Of a stretch of 64,000 nt of DNA, positions 47,894 to 59,438 are shown piece after piece. The position numbers and the translations under genes are program-made. The notes below the pieces were generated by a model. It was not told where the DNA came from. It did no database searches and was given only the letters and a program-made list of their open reading frames with translations. Location: positions 7,501-71,500 of the forward strand of contig CAJQUW010003605.1 of assembly GCA_907163375.1 (NCBI GenBank). Direction: 5' to 3'. This stretch comes from Prostheceraeus crozeri (taxonomy: Eukaryota; Platyhelminthes; Polycladida; Euryleptidae). Numbering within the stretch: the first letter of the stretch is position 1; the number at the start of each line of letters is the position of its first letter.

Positions 47894-49385
47894 CAGTGTT
47901 TTAAACATCACATTATAAATCTATATGCTTGCATACACGTGTGTGGATCTTTTCATGCAATGAAATACAATGTTTGTATACTTAATGCAACTAATTGTTC
48001 ATCTTGATGGATTGTTTAGCGTATGCTGCATGTTTGTAGCACTTGTTCAAATCATGAATAGGCCTGCGATGCTTTCATGTTGAGTTTGCGAATACGTTCA
48101 TCACGTTTTCCAAAAGCATTCAAGCGGCGTAGTTCTAATTAAATAATGATATCAATTCAGTCAAAGATCAGTGCGATTCGAATCGAAATCCTGTAAAAAG
48201 GCAAAAAAAAATTTATCAGTCGACTTTTAATTGCTTGCGATTTTAATGCCGAATGTCAGCAGATCATCATATTGGACCAATTGATCCAATATTTATTAAT
48301 CGTAGCTGACAATGCCTCCATTTTCGTGCGTCACTGGCTTTTAAAGCGCAAACATTGCAGCTTCGCCGTTTTCAAATTATCAATTACGAGTACATATCGG
48401 GGAGAAGGAACAAATTTCAGTCGATTTACTCTTTACGTCAACACCTATTCTGAGAGAATTGCTGCTGTTGAGGCGAATAACAGCTGAGTTTCATAGTTGA
48501 GTGGAAACAGATGCCTCTTCAAAATAACTGTCATAATTTTAAGCGATCGACAACAAAAAATCCGGACGTATACGTAATATGGCGCCTAATTTTGTCAACC
48601 CGTTGGATAAATGTTTGTCTGGAGTTTCTAAACGGAAAATCATTTCCGCGTGATTTATGAAGCACTGGTAAATATTCGTCGTGGGAATTGAAAGAGTTTT
48701 AGAGAAGAATGTCCATAGTTAAAACCTTCATGTATCTATACCTTCCTGTCAATTTTCTGTTATGTTACGCTACTGATTTCTGAATCGATTAACTTGAGCG
48801 GTCGCGACCTTTCGATTTTGCTTTCACTGAATTTCAAAATGAAATACCGATGGCAATATTTTAGATTTCGCATTATTTCCTGAGTTCTTGAATGGATGTC
48901 TTTTAATGCATCTGTTCAATAGCCTATTGATCACCTTTCTGTAATAAACATAATGCTCATGCTGTACATGTAAATCATTTTTTTGTATTTTGCAGTATCA
49001 GGCGATAAATGATCAGAATACGAGTTCTGTTTTAAATAGACTCTGCCATTTTCTGTAAAGAAGCCATTTCGTGTCTTTCGATTATAGAACTGCATAGATA
49101 AAGAAAACATCACGTCCTTTCTTTAGTTTCAATTTTATGCGCTATCGATAACACCGATCTAGCTTCTTGACTGCCGAACCTGGATTCACGATTTTAAGTT
49201 TTCAAATAATTTTAAGTTTCTAAATAATTCACTTTTCATATTATAGTTTTTTTATTGAGTTTGAGTGATCGATGATGATCGACCGATGCAAAAGTCATTA
49301 ATAAATCTACCAAGAAATAAAATCCAAGTTTTAATTATCATGGGAGAATCGCATTGAAAAAGTATAATTGAGTATTAGTAGTATG
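47894..49385. other. Non-coding stretch
   Basis: No coding region or repeat of note. The ORFs at 48272-48487 and 48931-49113 carry no recognisable domain. Confidence 0.6.
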
Positions 49386-49470
49386 TATTTTACGCGCCTG
49401 CGACCCCCCAAATCGGGGGTGCCATATACATATGTCACCCCGATTTGGGTGGTCTCAGACGCGTAAAATA
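49386..49470. repeat. 85-bp near-perfect hairpin
   Basis: TATTTTACGCG with the following CCCAAATCGGGG stretch is mirrored by CCCCGATTTGGG and CGCGTAAAATA, around a CCATATACATATG centre. The arms are about 36-40 bases with few mismatches. Confidence 0.85.
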
Positions 49471-49891
49471 TCTTGAATCATAGTTATCTTCATCAGTCAT
49501 GATAAGCATGAAAGATTGTAATTCAGTTGAAGGATCATTTAAACTGATACTGGATTGATTTATATCAGAAATATTTTCAATATTTCTATAATTGTCTTTC
49601 TTATTCCAAGGATTCAAATTATCATTTAAGTTGCTAAAAATTGCTTCATAGATTGCACTTGACACCGTCTTACACTCATTTCATATTCTTTTGTTAAACA
49701 TGATAAAGGACTTCCCTGATTAAGTGATACCTGCATAATTCATTTCAACATGACTGGCCAAGTGATTCTATTGATAAGATTAGAGTGCAGCAACATCCCG
49801 ATTTACGTAAGAGATGCGTTCCTGGAAATCGTTTTGTAGTAATCCCATTCCAAAATCAAGGACAGTGCGGTGCAGTGATGAGTCATCGCCG

Positions 49892-50128
49892 TGACCTCGC
49901 GTGACCTTAGGTTACCGTTCCGCGTCATGAAATACGTGATGTGACTACTGCTGGTTTTATAAGTAGTGCTAAAAATGGAAAAATCTGAAGGCGTGATGTA
50001 TTACTGAGTGTATTGTAATGGGACTACAAGCAGAGGCGGGAGTGACCTTGACCTGGCCTCTCCGGGAGAGAGAGAGGGTGAGACTACAAGCAGAGGAAGG
50101 AGGAGTGACCTTAAATTGACCTTGACCT
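49892..50128. promoter_or_regulatory. Cluster of TGACCT (AGGTCA) half-sites
   Basis: TGACCT occurs at 49892 and 49902. TGACCTTGACCT (two half-sites with no gap) occurs at 50043 and 50117, and a single site at 50106. The minus-strand reading TCAAGGTCA is the extended half-site of ERR/SF-1-type nuclear receptors. Three ACTACAAGCAGAG-type repeats (about 50024, 50083, 50168) interleave, so the density partly reflects a tandem repeat. Regulatory function is inference. Confidence 0.4.
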
Positions 50129-50701
50129 GATCTTAGCGGAAGAGAGGTAAGAGCCGGGTATGTGTTAAGGCTACAAGCAGAGAAGGGATTTTGTCCAGGA
50201 TGGAGCATGTTTTGTGTGGTGTCGTGCAGAAGTGGATGTCTTTTGTCCACCGTTACCACTGATCGGTGGATAAAGATGTGATGGGACACTATGTCATTAG
50301 GTGCATTGGGTGAGAAGAGAAAGGGTCATTCGCCTCTCTCTTTCTCTCATCAAATGACTCCAAAACCGAGTTTCCGTAGGAAACCGAGGCAGATTTTTCG
50401 ATTGCCGCACTCACCTAAGGTGTCAGAGTGAGTGGAGAGCCAGGAGATGGCCTGGAGATCAGGCCATCGTAGTAGGCCTAAACTTTAAAGGCATGGTTCT
50501 CTGCTTGTAGGAATCGGATGAACTTCGTTCAACGTTTGTTTGAGAGGTCATGATCCGGGTCAAGTCATAGACTACTTATAACATTTCATAAGTAGTGCAA
50601 AACCGTCGAAAAATTTTAATTCATTATTTTTGGAGGTTCTCCAGGGTTTTCGACCCTGCTGAAGTCAATGAAGGTATTTGTAACTGTGTATGAGAGTTCT
50701 G

Positions 50702-50747
50702 ATTGGACGAGCGAGGATTCCTAGCTCAGGAAGCATCCAGTATAAAG
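50702..50747 (+). promoter_or_regulatory. Candidate ATTGG/TATAAAG promoter
   Basis: GATTGGAC (inverted CCAAT box) lies 39 bp upstream of TATAAAGAAGAG. The layout resembles the promoter at 5526-5572. No convincing protein gene follows; the downstream transcript might be non-coding or spliced. Confidence 0.4.
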
Positions 50748-51204
50748 AAGAGAGTTGACTTTCATGGTCACATTTGCCTTTAGCAAGTGTCAGTGGCTCT
50801 GCTATCAGGCCATTTCTCAAACTGACTGAAAGGTGTATGGTAAGGAGATTTTCGGTGTGACACTTCCTGTGGGTGATTTCGAGACAGCGGTGAAGTCCGT
50901 AGCTGCACGGGACGTGGGCAATGGCAATCCTTGTGAAACCTCTCTGCGTCTTGTTTGCAATGTTTCGTCTCAACGTTGTACTCTGACCGCCAGGGCGACA
51001 TTTAGCTATCTGCCACAGGTTGCCTCATAAAATCTCCATTGCACTTGTCTCCCGACAGTTGACCAAGCATGCGAGAATGAACCATCAGTTCTTCTTGTCT
51101 CTATCACGATGACGAATTGATGAATGGAATGAAGGGAGGACATTCATGCGCCACACGCAACACGTCACAGACTTCTCTCTTTGCTAGTGAACAAGCTCTT
51201 GTTA

Positions 51205-52880
51205 GTGTCGTACAAAAGTTTTACTGCACGCACAGGTTGATTTATAGTTACAAAAGTTTGATCATCAACGTTGTATTCGTAAGTCTAGTCAGAAACTTTA
51301 TCATGTTGTATAAAGGTTTTACTGCAGCACAGGTTGATGTATAGTTAGAAAAGTTTGATCATCAACGTTGTATTTGTAAGTCTAGTCAGAAACTTTATCA
51401 TGTTGCATAAAGGTTTTACTGCACGCACAGGTTGATGTATAGCTAGAAAAGTTTCATCATCAACGTTGTATTCGTAAGTCTAGTCAGAAACTTTATCATG
51501 TTGTACAAAGGTTTTACTACATCACAGATTGATTTATAGTTAGAAAAGTTTGATCATGATGTTTTATGAAACACATGTCATAAATGTTAGCGTTAGTGTA
51601 GTCAACTAGTTTTACTACGACACATGTTTGTAAAAGTAGAGGTCAGAAAGTGTATCATGGTTTGCAAAAGTTTTATTGCAACACAGGTTGATGCATAGTT
51701 AGAAAATTTGATCATGATGTTTTATGAAACACAAATGTCATGAAATGCAAGTGTTAGCGTAGTCAAATAATTTACCGCGACACCCGTTTGAGAAAATAAA
51801 GTTTGATCATAAACGTTGTATTCGTAAGTCTAGTCAGAAACTTTATCATGTTGTACAAAGGTTTTATTGCACGCACAGGTTGATGTATTTTTAGAAAATT
51901 TGATCATGATGTTTTATGAAACACAAATGTCATGAAATGCAAGTGTTAGTGTAGTCAAATAATTTACCGCGACACCCGTTTGAGAAAATAAAGTTTGATC
52001 ATGACGTTTATTCGTGAGTGTCGTCAGAAAGTGTATCATGGTTTGCAAAAGCAAAGTTTAGTATAGTCAAATATTTTTACTGTGACACAGGTTGATGATG
52101 TATAGTTAGAAAGTTTGATCATTGAAGGTTTATTCGCAAGTCTAGTCAGAAAGTGTATCATGGTTTGCAAAAGTTTTATCGCAACACAGGTTGATGTATA
52201 GTTAGAAAAGTTTGATCATGGTGTTTTATGAAACACAAATGCCATAAATGTTAGCGTTAGTGTAGTCAACTAGTTTTACTACGACACATGTTTGTGAAAA
52301 TAAAATTTGATCATTGAAGTTTTGCGAAACACAAGTGTCATGAAATGCAAGCGTTAGTGTAGTCAACTAGTATTACTGCGACAAATGTTTGTGAAAATAA
52401 AGTTTGATCATTGACGTTTTATTCGTAAGTCTAGTCAGAAAGTGTAACATGGTTTGTAAAAGCAAAGTTAGTGTAGTCAAGTAGTTTTACTGTGACACAT
52501 GTTTGTAAAAGTGAAGTTTGATCATTGAAGTTGTATTCGTGACATGTTTTGTAAAAGTTTTGCTGCTACACAAGTTGATGTATAGTTAGAAAGTTTGATC
52601 ATTGACGTTGTATTCGTAAGTCTTGTCAGAAACTTCATCATGTTGTACAAAGGTTTTACTGCGACACAGGTTGATGTATAGTTAGAAAATTTGATCATGG
52701 CGTTTTATGAAACACAAGTGTTATGAAATGTAAGCGTTAGTGTAGTCAAATAATTTTACTACGACACACGTTTGTGAAAATAATGTTTGATCATTGACGT
52801 TGTATGACTGACCGAACTCATCACAGCACTAGAAAGTTTTATCGAAAAGGTTTTACTGCACAGTGTAGATTGTCTTGTAA
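51205..52880. repeat. Tandem array of about 97-bp units
   Basis: The marker GTTTGATCAT(C/G)A recurs at 51256, 51353, 51451 and 51548, a 97-98-bp step. Units contain GTAAGTCTAGTCAGAAA, TTGTACAAAGGTTTTACTG and CACAGGTTGATGTATAGTTA. After about 51550 a second unit type (GTTTTATGAAACACAAATG, AAGCGTTAGTGTAGTCAA) is interspersed. Copies are diverged and the array decays at its right end. Confidence 0.85.
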
Positions 52881-54180
52881 CTTACTTTCACAGTGTTAGA
52901 AAGTTTTATTGGAGACAGTTAGCAAATGTTTCCCTATTAGAAAATTCAAACTCCATGACTGTTAGACTCGCTTCATCAGGTTTACTAAAAGCAGTTTTCT
53001 ACTGCAATGGGAGTTTAGAATGTTATATGAAAACAGTGTTCACCACAGCACTAGAAAGTTTTATCCTTAGTTGAGATCCGGACTGCAGTGTGTAAAATGT
53101 TTTATGTGACAGTCTTTTCACAAACGGTGAAGTGTAAATTCAGAGTGAATACATCTGTTAGGTAGTCATTAACTTTGGATGTGAAGTAAAGCGAATCTGT
53201 GTACAGAATGAATTGAATATTAGACAACGCCTGCAAGTTTTTGACGACTTGAGTGGTTGAAATCAAATCTAAGTTTAACATGTTGGATATCAAAGTGAGA
53301 TGGATAGGAATAAGTGTTGAATGTTTTATAAAACCAGATGTTGTCACACACGTTGAGTGTGATTCCATGACATTGAATCGCGTGGGTTGTAAAGTCCATC
53401 ATCCAAGGCTAGGCTCCTCTACGGTTGGACTTAGGGTTTTATATTACATGCGTTAACCGTTCGTGTAGAATATGTGAAGCACATGTTCGCTTAAATGCAA
53501 ATGTTGAAATAAGTTTTGTAAGAAGTCTTTGACAGGTTGTTGTGAAACTTAGCGAACGTTGAAAAAGTTTTATGAAATGTTTCTGCAGTCACACTCATTA
53601 GCGTACCAGCTTTACTAAATGTGTTGTTTGCCTTTATCAAATTGAATGTGTGTGTGTTTTGTAAATAAAGACAGCGTGTTTGCACTCTGCATCGACAGCA
53701 TACAAGTATAGACATAACAACTTGTTGTTAGTCGAATGCATATGAGATAGGAAACATTGTGTGAGATAAAAATCAACCTGCTAGATGAAGTGAAACACAA
53801 AAGTGTCACAACTAGTTTACGGGAAATAAAGGAGAACTGTGACAACGTTTACACTCATCATAGACAGATGAACATACAAATCTGACATTCAAATGAAAGT
53901 CGTAAACATGAACTGCGGTGTAAGAAACTTTATGTCAACAACTTTATGTTGGTAAAACTTTCATAGATTGCAGGCGTGTTGAAAGCTGATATAAAGACCT
54001 GTAGAAACGCATAAGTCTTAGTTCAACGACTCGACCCTTGAACTCACACAATGAATACGTCTGTGTAGAAAACTCATTGGTAGGAAACAGCATTTTCTGC
54101 GCGAATGCAGACGATGTAAACATGACATTTAACATGGCTTGCAATAGTCAACATGCTGCCATTCAAAATGTTTATCATAA
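52830..54180. repeat. Diverged repeat modules, first set
   Basis: 53010-53110 (CAGTGTTCACCACAGCACTA) recurs at 57975-58160. 53390-53480 (AAGTCCATCATCC and TCGTGTAGAATATGTGA) recurs at 55572-55700, with shorter versions at 56035-56100 and 56115-56215. 53885-54090 (GATATAAAGACCTGTAGAAA) recurs at 58310-58530. No coding region is supported here. Confidence 0.7.
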
Positions 54181-54243
54181 AACCTATCAGTGAAAAACCC
54201 CTCCTGTACCCACAAAGAATCATAAGTGCACTCTGACGCCTGG

Positions 54244-54358
54244 TTGTCTCGCTAGCACCTCAGCAGATAGAGTAGAACACAAAGATGAATGACAGCGCAG
54301 CAGGTGGGCAATCGTCTGTCGCGCTAGCCCCTCAGCAGATAGAGTAGAACACAAAGAT
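54244..54358. repeat. Two 46-bp direct repeats
   Basis: GCTAGCACCTCAGCAGATAG plus AGTAGAACACAAAGATG occurs at about 54252 and, with one change, at about 54321, a 69-bp step. It lies about 300 bp upstream of the TATA box at 54627. Confidence 0.85.
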
Positions 54359-54626
54359 GTACGCGCTCTCTCTCTGGCGCCCGTCTGTCACATGAAACAG
54401 AGAGCTATCGCATCTGTCCCACGAGCAAGGATGCACCTAGCTGATTCCCACACAGCTCATTGCTATCGCATCGGAAGGGAGATTCACGCGATAAATGCAT
54501 CTAAGTTTGTTGAGTGGTTGAGGATGGCAGTCAATGAAAATTTGTCTTCCCCTTTCTTTCTCCAACCATAAGTTTAGAGCAATATGATTGCACGAATCAG
54601 ACATTTGAAAGGCTGTATCATTCTCA

Positions 54627-54633
54627 TATAAAG
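54627..54633 (+). promoter_or_regulatory. TATA box (TATAAAG)
   Basis: TCTCATATAAAGCAGAG precedes the first ATG (54664) by 31 bases and the ATG of the acidic ORF (54711) by 78 bases. The spacing suits a start site near 54658. Confidence 0.5.
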
Positions 54634-54690
54634 CAGAGTCTCGTACATTTTACTATCATAATCATGTCCGAGAAGTCAACTGCTCAAGTC

Positions 54691-54716
54691 ACCCATATAG
54701 GATTACTTATATGGGT
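54691..54716. promoter_or_regulatory. Perfect hairpin over the start codon
   Basis: ACCCATATA at 54691-54699 pairs with TATATGGGT at 54708-54716, with an 8-base loop. The ATG at 54711 lies in the right arm. It could be a dyad protein site or an RNA hairpin. Confidence 0.55.
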
Positions 54717-55166
54717 GAAACGTTTCTCTCCGATGAGAGTGAGGATATAGTATTTCATTTTATGAAATACTATTCCTTGTTCGATGAATCGAACGTCATA
54801 CCTCCACCCGAATCCCCGATGATGGATCTGCAGGAATCTCCGAGTGAGAGCGAGACGGTGGGGAGCGAGGCCGAGATGGCAACCAGTGAGAGCGAGACGG
54901 TCGAAAGTGATAACACGGAAAGAGAGGAGATGATGCGGAGTGAGGACTCGGAAAGTGATAACATAGAAAGTGAGGAAGTGGAAGCGAGTGAAGATGTCAT
55001 TGTGATATCGAATGATGAAGTAAGAGTTTTACACATGCATACGAATGACTATCATCTCAACTCATTCTTGTTTTCTTTCAGTGATGGAGTGAGTGATGGG
55101 CGTTCTTTAGTTCATAAAATCATCATGCACACATACAGCACACTGTTTCACCACATTTCCTCGTGA
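54711..55166 (+). CDS. Acidic Ser/Glu-repeat protein, unknown
   Basis: The ORF opens MGETFLSDESEDIVFHF. Residues about 40-100 are a low-complexity acidic stretch with repeated SESETV, ESDN and SEDSES words, rich in casein-kinase-2-like sites and resembling an acidic activation domain. It ends in the unspliced frame at 55166 (151 residues). A possible 62-bp intron (55020-55081) would give 103 residues, because TGA follows the junction directly. A TATA box lies 78 bases upstream, supporting a real gene. An ATG at 54664 opens a different, 28-codon frame. I do not recognise a family. It may belong to the adjoining Polinton or to the repeat region. Confidence 0.5.
   Translation: MGETFLSDESEDIVFHFMKYYSLFDESNVIPPPESPMMDLQESPSESETVGSEAEMATSESETVESDNTEREEMMRSEDSESDNIESEEVEASEDVIVISNDEVRVLHMHTNDYHLNSFLFSFSDGVSDGRSLVHKIIMHTYSTLFHHISS
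55020..55081 (+). other. Candidate 62-bp intron
   Basis: Donor GAA|GTAAGAG and acceptor TTCTTGTTTTCTTTCAG with a good pyrimidine tract. The size is close to the 68-bp candidate at 5354-5421. Removal would place TGA immediately after the junction. Confidence 0.45.
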
Positions 55167-56934
55167 ATGCATCATGAGTTCTTATAAGAACTTCCTTCTA
55201 ATGCAGCTAAAGCGGTCCCAAGCCCGCCACATATCTACGGATATGGAATGCAGAGGGGAAGAAAAATGATGAATGGAATGAAATGGGAGGACACTCTTGC
55301 ACCACATGCAGCCACAAACACATTTCTATCTTCATTAAGATGACATTCAATCACTTGAATTCTAATGTGACCTAATCCTTAGACCTCAGTACAGTCAACT
55401 CTCTAACGTACTTATTAAACCTATTATCTCTAACTTTACAAACACTGAAAACTTCACAAACATCAACTTTATTTCTAACGTTGCAAACAGTGAAATGCTT
55501 GTGACACTATTTTATACTTTACCTAACTTACAAACACTGAAATGCTTGTCACTTTATTTATACTTGACCTATAAATTGCTAAAGTCCATCATCTAAGGGG
55601 TAGGGTTACCTACCGTTGGATTTAGGGACTTAGGGCTTTGGATAACACAAATGAACGATCTCTTTTAGTGTAGAATACGTGATGCATATGTTCGCTTTAT
55701 GAAATGACTTTGAAGGCAAGACTTAATTTCAGGTTGAAAAGACAGATTTCATATCGTTGATGAGAGATAGTTACATGCTCATTATGTTATACACTTCACA
55801 TTTGATGTGGTGAGCTGAAAGGTGATTGATACATGTTCAATAGAAGAGCTGTATGTATCTTAGTGATTGGAATAATAAGTGTGTAAAGAGTTAAAATATA
55901 TAATAGTCAACGCAGGAAAGTTTCTTGTTATCCAAGCTAGGAATATATGAGCATCATTCATCAGTCAGCGTTGTATTTTTAAAGTCGTATGCTGACAGAG
56001 ACATAAGTTTACTAAATTATACAGCAAAACTCCTAAATCACTAAAACCATAGGACAGGTATCCCTGTGTTAAGATTTAGGGATTTAGCGTTTTAAAAGTG
56101 CAAGTTACATTGATAAATCACTAAGTCCATAGCATAGTCAACCCTATGACAAGACTTAGCGTTTTATATGATCCATGTTAGGAATATCTGTTCGTGTAGA
56201 ATGTGACTCAATGAGTTTAGTCAGGTAATGTATCATCAACTTTATTCACTTAGTTATATGATGGAGGAAGTGTAAGATAGAAGTGAAAGCGATCTCATAG
56301 ACTAGAACACATAGTAGTAGCATTGTAGGAATAAGTAAAGTGAAAAGTTATGTCGCATGAAATGAGTGATGCAAGATTAGCTCGCATTGAAATGAATTGG
56401 TAGTGTAACAAACAAGCTATGTGGGATTCAGCATATGTTTGAAGACAAGCGCTGTTAAAAGGTTATGAGATGATGTGAATTTTATCACGTCATGTTCATG
56501 GATGTAACAGAATGAATGTCTCAACTAGTTGAGTGTATAAGATAGAACACATAACATAGTTGTTGTATGTAAATTAGAGTATTATATTCGAGAAAAGCAA
56601 ATATTGAGATTGCAAAGTTTAATGAGTAGGTAGTGCAATGAACTGTTTGAATCAGTGACATGGCTAAAAGAGACAACAGTACCGTTTCGAGATATAATCA
56701 CACAGCATCAGGACGTTTGGTTTATTCATGTAAAAGTTAAATAAAAGCAACTTGTTGATGAAGCATGACACCATGAGTGCGAAAGTAGTAATAACATGCT
56801 ATGACTGGAGCATCCGTTGAAATTGATTGTATGCCAACTGTACATGAAAAGTTATTTCCAAAAGGTTGACATGGACACATTAAGAGGTAAGTCACTGCAA
56901 GCCTTTCATATTCATGAGCATGTAGTAACACATG

Positions 56935-56980
<46 letters not shown>

Positions 56981-58560
56981 TTACTTATGTCATAAATGTG
57001 GGAATCAGTGCATGTTTAAAGTCAGGTACTGCTAGTTGTTTTATAATAGTATTTGATATCGAAGATTTAATGTAATGTATCACATGTCAATAGATTTAAG
57101 GTGTAGTAGAATAAATGTCTCTACAGGTTTTGAATGTATAGGATAGAACACATGAAACGGTTGTTATATGTAAATGGAAGTTAAGGTATCACAGTTGATT
57201 TACATCTGAAAGCTTATGTAAATAAGACTTGATTATTGATAGACTTTACATTGTGTGTTATGTTGAATGAATAGTTGAATTGATATTCATCAATGGAAGG
57301 TTGATGTATCGAGAAATAGTGTTAAGTCTCTGTCTATATGTCGTAAATGTCTCCATTTTGCGCATGAAGCAGTATGCTTATCAATCTGGTCAGTTGATCT
57401 ATAACTTTTCTTCATATTTTCTTTCTATATGCTGGTGTTTGTTATTTTCTTCTTGCACAAGATTGGTTGTTGGGTAGGGTTGTATTTGTTTGAGAGTGAG
57501 GAGTGTAATGTAGGATGCTCACTAGGAAGAATAAGTTCAGTGTATGTTGCATCATGGTTTGATAGAGTTGATAAAGTCAGAAAGGAATGGGTCTTCGTAT
57601 CTTTGATAGTGTTCATAGAAGATGAATAGAATCGTAGGAAGGGAGCATTGACTGCATATTGAATGACTAAAAGCAAAGACGACTTCTCTGATAAGCATGA
57701 CATATTTGTTTAACTGAGCACACAAGCATGAAATACTTGTCTGTTACCAATCAATGAATCAAACATTCTTCGAGGCATCACATCCAAGTCCACCATATAT
57801 CTTTGGATATGGAATGCAGAGGGGAAGAATAAATGATGAAATGGAATGAAACGGGAGACCACCCTTGCACCACATGCAACACATCACAGTCTTCTCTTTT
57901 CTATAGCAAGCAATCTCTTGAAACTTGAAAACTGAAGTCCTCTACTACATTTAGCTTGAGAGTTAAGAATGTTGTTATATGAAAACAGTGTTCACCACAG
58001 CACCAGAAAGTTTTATCTAAAAGGTTTTATGAGATGAGGCGTTTACTGCACTGTGTAGATTGTTTTTTGCATTACTTACTTTCGTCACTCTTACAGCGTC
58101 AAAAGGTTTTATATTGAGTGGAGGCGGTTGCTGCACTGTGTGGAATGTTTTATAAATACAGGTAAAGTCTTGACACAAAGGGCGAGTGTGCGAGAGACGT
58201 TAGGGTTAGCGATAGGTTAGGGTCAATAACGCCAAGTCTATTATATTGGTCATAGACTATGTCGAATGTACATATGAGATGCATTATTACGTTTTGCTAG
58301 TTATCGAAATGAAACTCAAACATGAAGCTCTAAACTCCGTGGTGTAAGAAGCCAAACTACATGACTAGTTACAACGAAACTTCGCGTTTAAAGTTGATAT
58401 AAAGTTCTGTAGAAACGTAAAAGTTTTAGATGCAGTTCAACGTTGCGATTAGAACACAACTTTGTACATTGAACTATGAAAAGATAGATGCATATGAACA
58501 CGTCTGTGCAGAGGTACATAACACTCTCGTCGATATGAAACAGCAAGGCATGTGAAGTCA
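55167..58560. repeat. Diverged repeat modules, second and third sets
   Basis: 55214-55330 and 57778-57925 share GATATGGAATGCAGAGGGGA and ATGATGAATGGAATGAAA, and the second word also occurs at 51115-51190. 56505-56580 and 57106-57180 share GATAGAACACAT and TTGTTRTATGTAAAT about 600 bp apart. 57955-58530 repeats the 53.0-54.1 kb modules. No protein gene is supported; ORFs at 57280-57703 have no motif. Confidence 0.65.
56938..56979 (+). repeat. Poly(A) tract
   Basis: About 28 A, one G, then nine A. It could be the tail of a retroposed RNA or a slippage-expanded run; no retrogene is recognisable upstream. Confidence 0.85.
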
Positions 58561-58981
58561 TTGAATTATCAAAGGATATAGGGAAATATATGAGTTACAA
58601 GACTGAGGACTTGTAACTCTGTTGACGAGAGTTGAACTATTTCGTCGGTATGAAACACTGAACATTAGGGTTAGAACGTTAGTTAGAACGTTAGGGCTGT
58701 CCATGTTGTATTGTAATGAGATGTTAGAATCAAATGTGTAAGTTTGCTTTTCATGTGCGTTACAAATTGAGAGAATCGACACGTCTATCATTCAAAACTA
58801 GCGATGAAGTTAAGTGAATACACATGATGAATTCATTAAGTGATATTTCATCTTGAGGTTTCACACACTAGATGTTTCGATGTAGAAATCAAAACTCCTG
58901 TTATAACTATCGTGTTGGTTCATGCCTTGATTATGTTTAAGCAAAAGGAAGATTGATATGTTAATATAATCAGTTGCAGTT

Positions 58982-59431
58982 ATGAAGCCTGAAATTTCTT
59001 TCTTGGTAAATCACTTCTGTACCATTCGAATTCATAAGCAAAGTCTTCGTGGTTTTCTCCTAGATTATATTATTGACTTCGAAAATGAACAAACGGAGAT
59101 TGAAGTGTGCATTGCAAACATTCGAGAATTGTTTGCAATAATGATTGATCAATTTGTTGACAGTGACATCAAGGCTCGTTTAATTGCAGATGTCAATTAC
59201 ATTCGTTTGAATGATGCTTCGAAAGAACCTGAAAGTGTAAACTATCATTTCTCATCATATCCACAGGAATATGTTACTTCTGACGATGCGGAAGAGTTTT
59301 TTGAGCGTCATATGCAGAAGATTATATCTCGAATGGATAGCTTCAATGCGAATGGTAGTAATTTACTTCTGGAAAAGATAAACCACATTCATATCGCTAT
59401 CAGCAAAGTGAGATTATACTCAGGCAGTTAG
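58982..59431 (+). CDS. Stand-alone PolB N-terminal-domain protein
   Basis: A 149-residue intact ORF from ATG 58982 to TAG at 59429-59431. It aligns by eye along most of its length with the protein at 3408-3818: IRIHKQSLRGFLLDYIIDF against LRFHRQSLKGAVQDYVIKF, EEFFERHMQKI against EEFFKRHMIKI, and DSFNANGSNLLLEKINHIHI against NAFNHHGSSLVIEAISDIHI. The same pattern is fused inside the polymerase that begins 166 bp downstream. The role is unknown; it may assist or regulate replication. The position suggests co-transcription with the polymerase. Confidence 0.75.
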   Translation: MKPEISFLVNHFCTIRIHKQSLRGFLLDYIIDFENEQTEIEVCIANIRELFAIMIDQFVDSDIKARLIADVNYIRLNDASKEPESVNYHFSSYPQEYVTSDDAEEFFERHMQKIISRMDSFNANGSNLLLEKINHIHIAISKVRLYSGS

Positions 59432-59438
59432 CAAGCAC

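Noticed and set aside
50665-51030. Overlapping ORFs on both strands near the candidate promoter
   Set aside because: No domain or coding signature and no agreement between strands; probably chance.
51205-52880. Regularly spaced repeats that could suggest a CRISPR array
   Set aside because: Units are about 97 bp, contiguous and diverged, without short identical repeats and unique spacers, in a metazoan context.
57425-57703. Antisense pair of ORFs of 66 and 92 residues
   Set aside because: They sit in the diverged repeat region and neither shows a recognisable motif.
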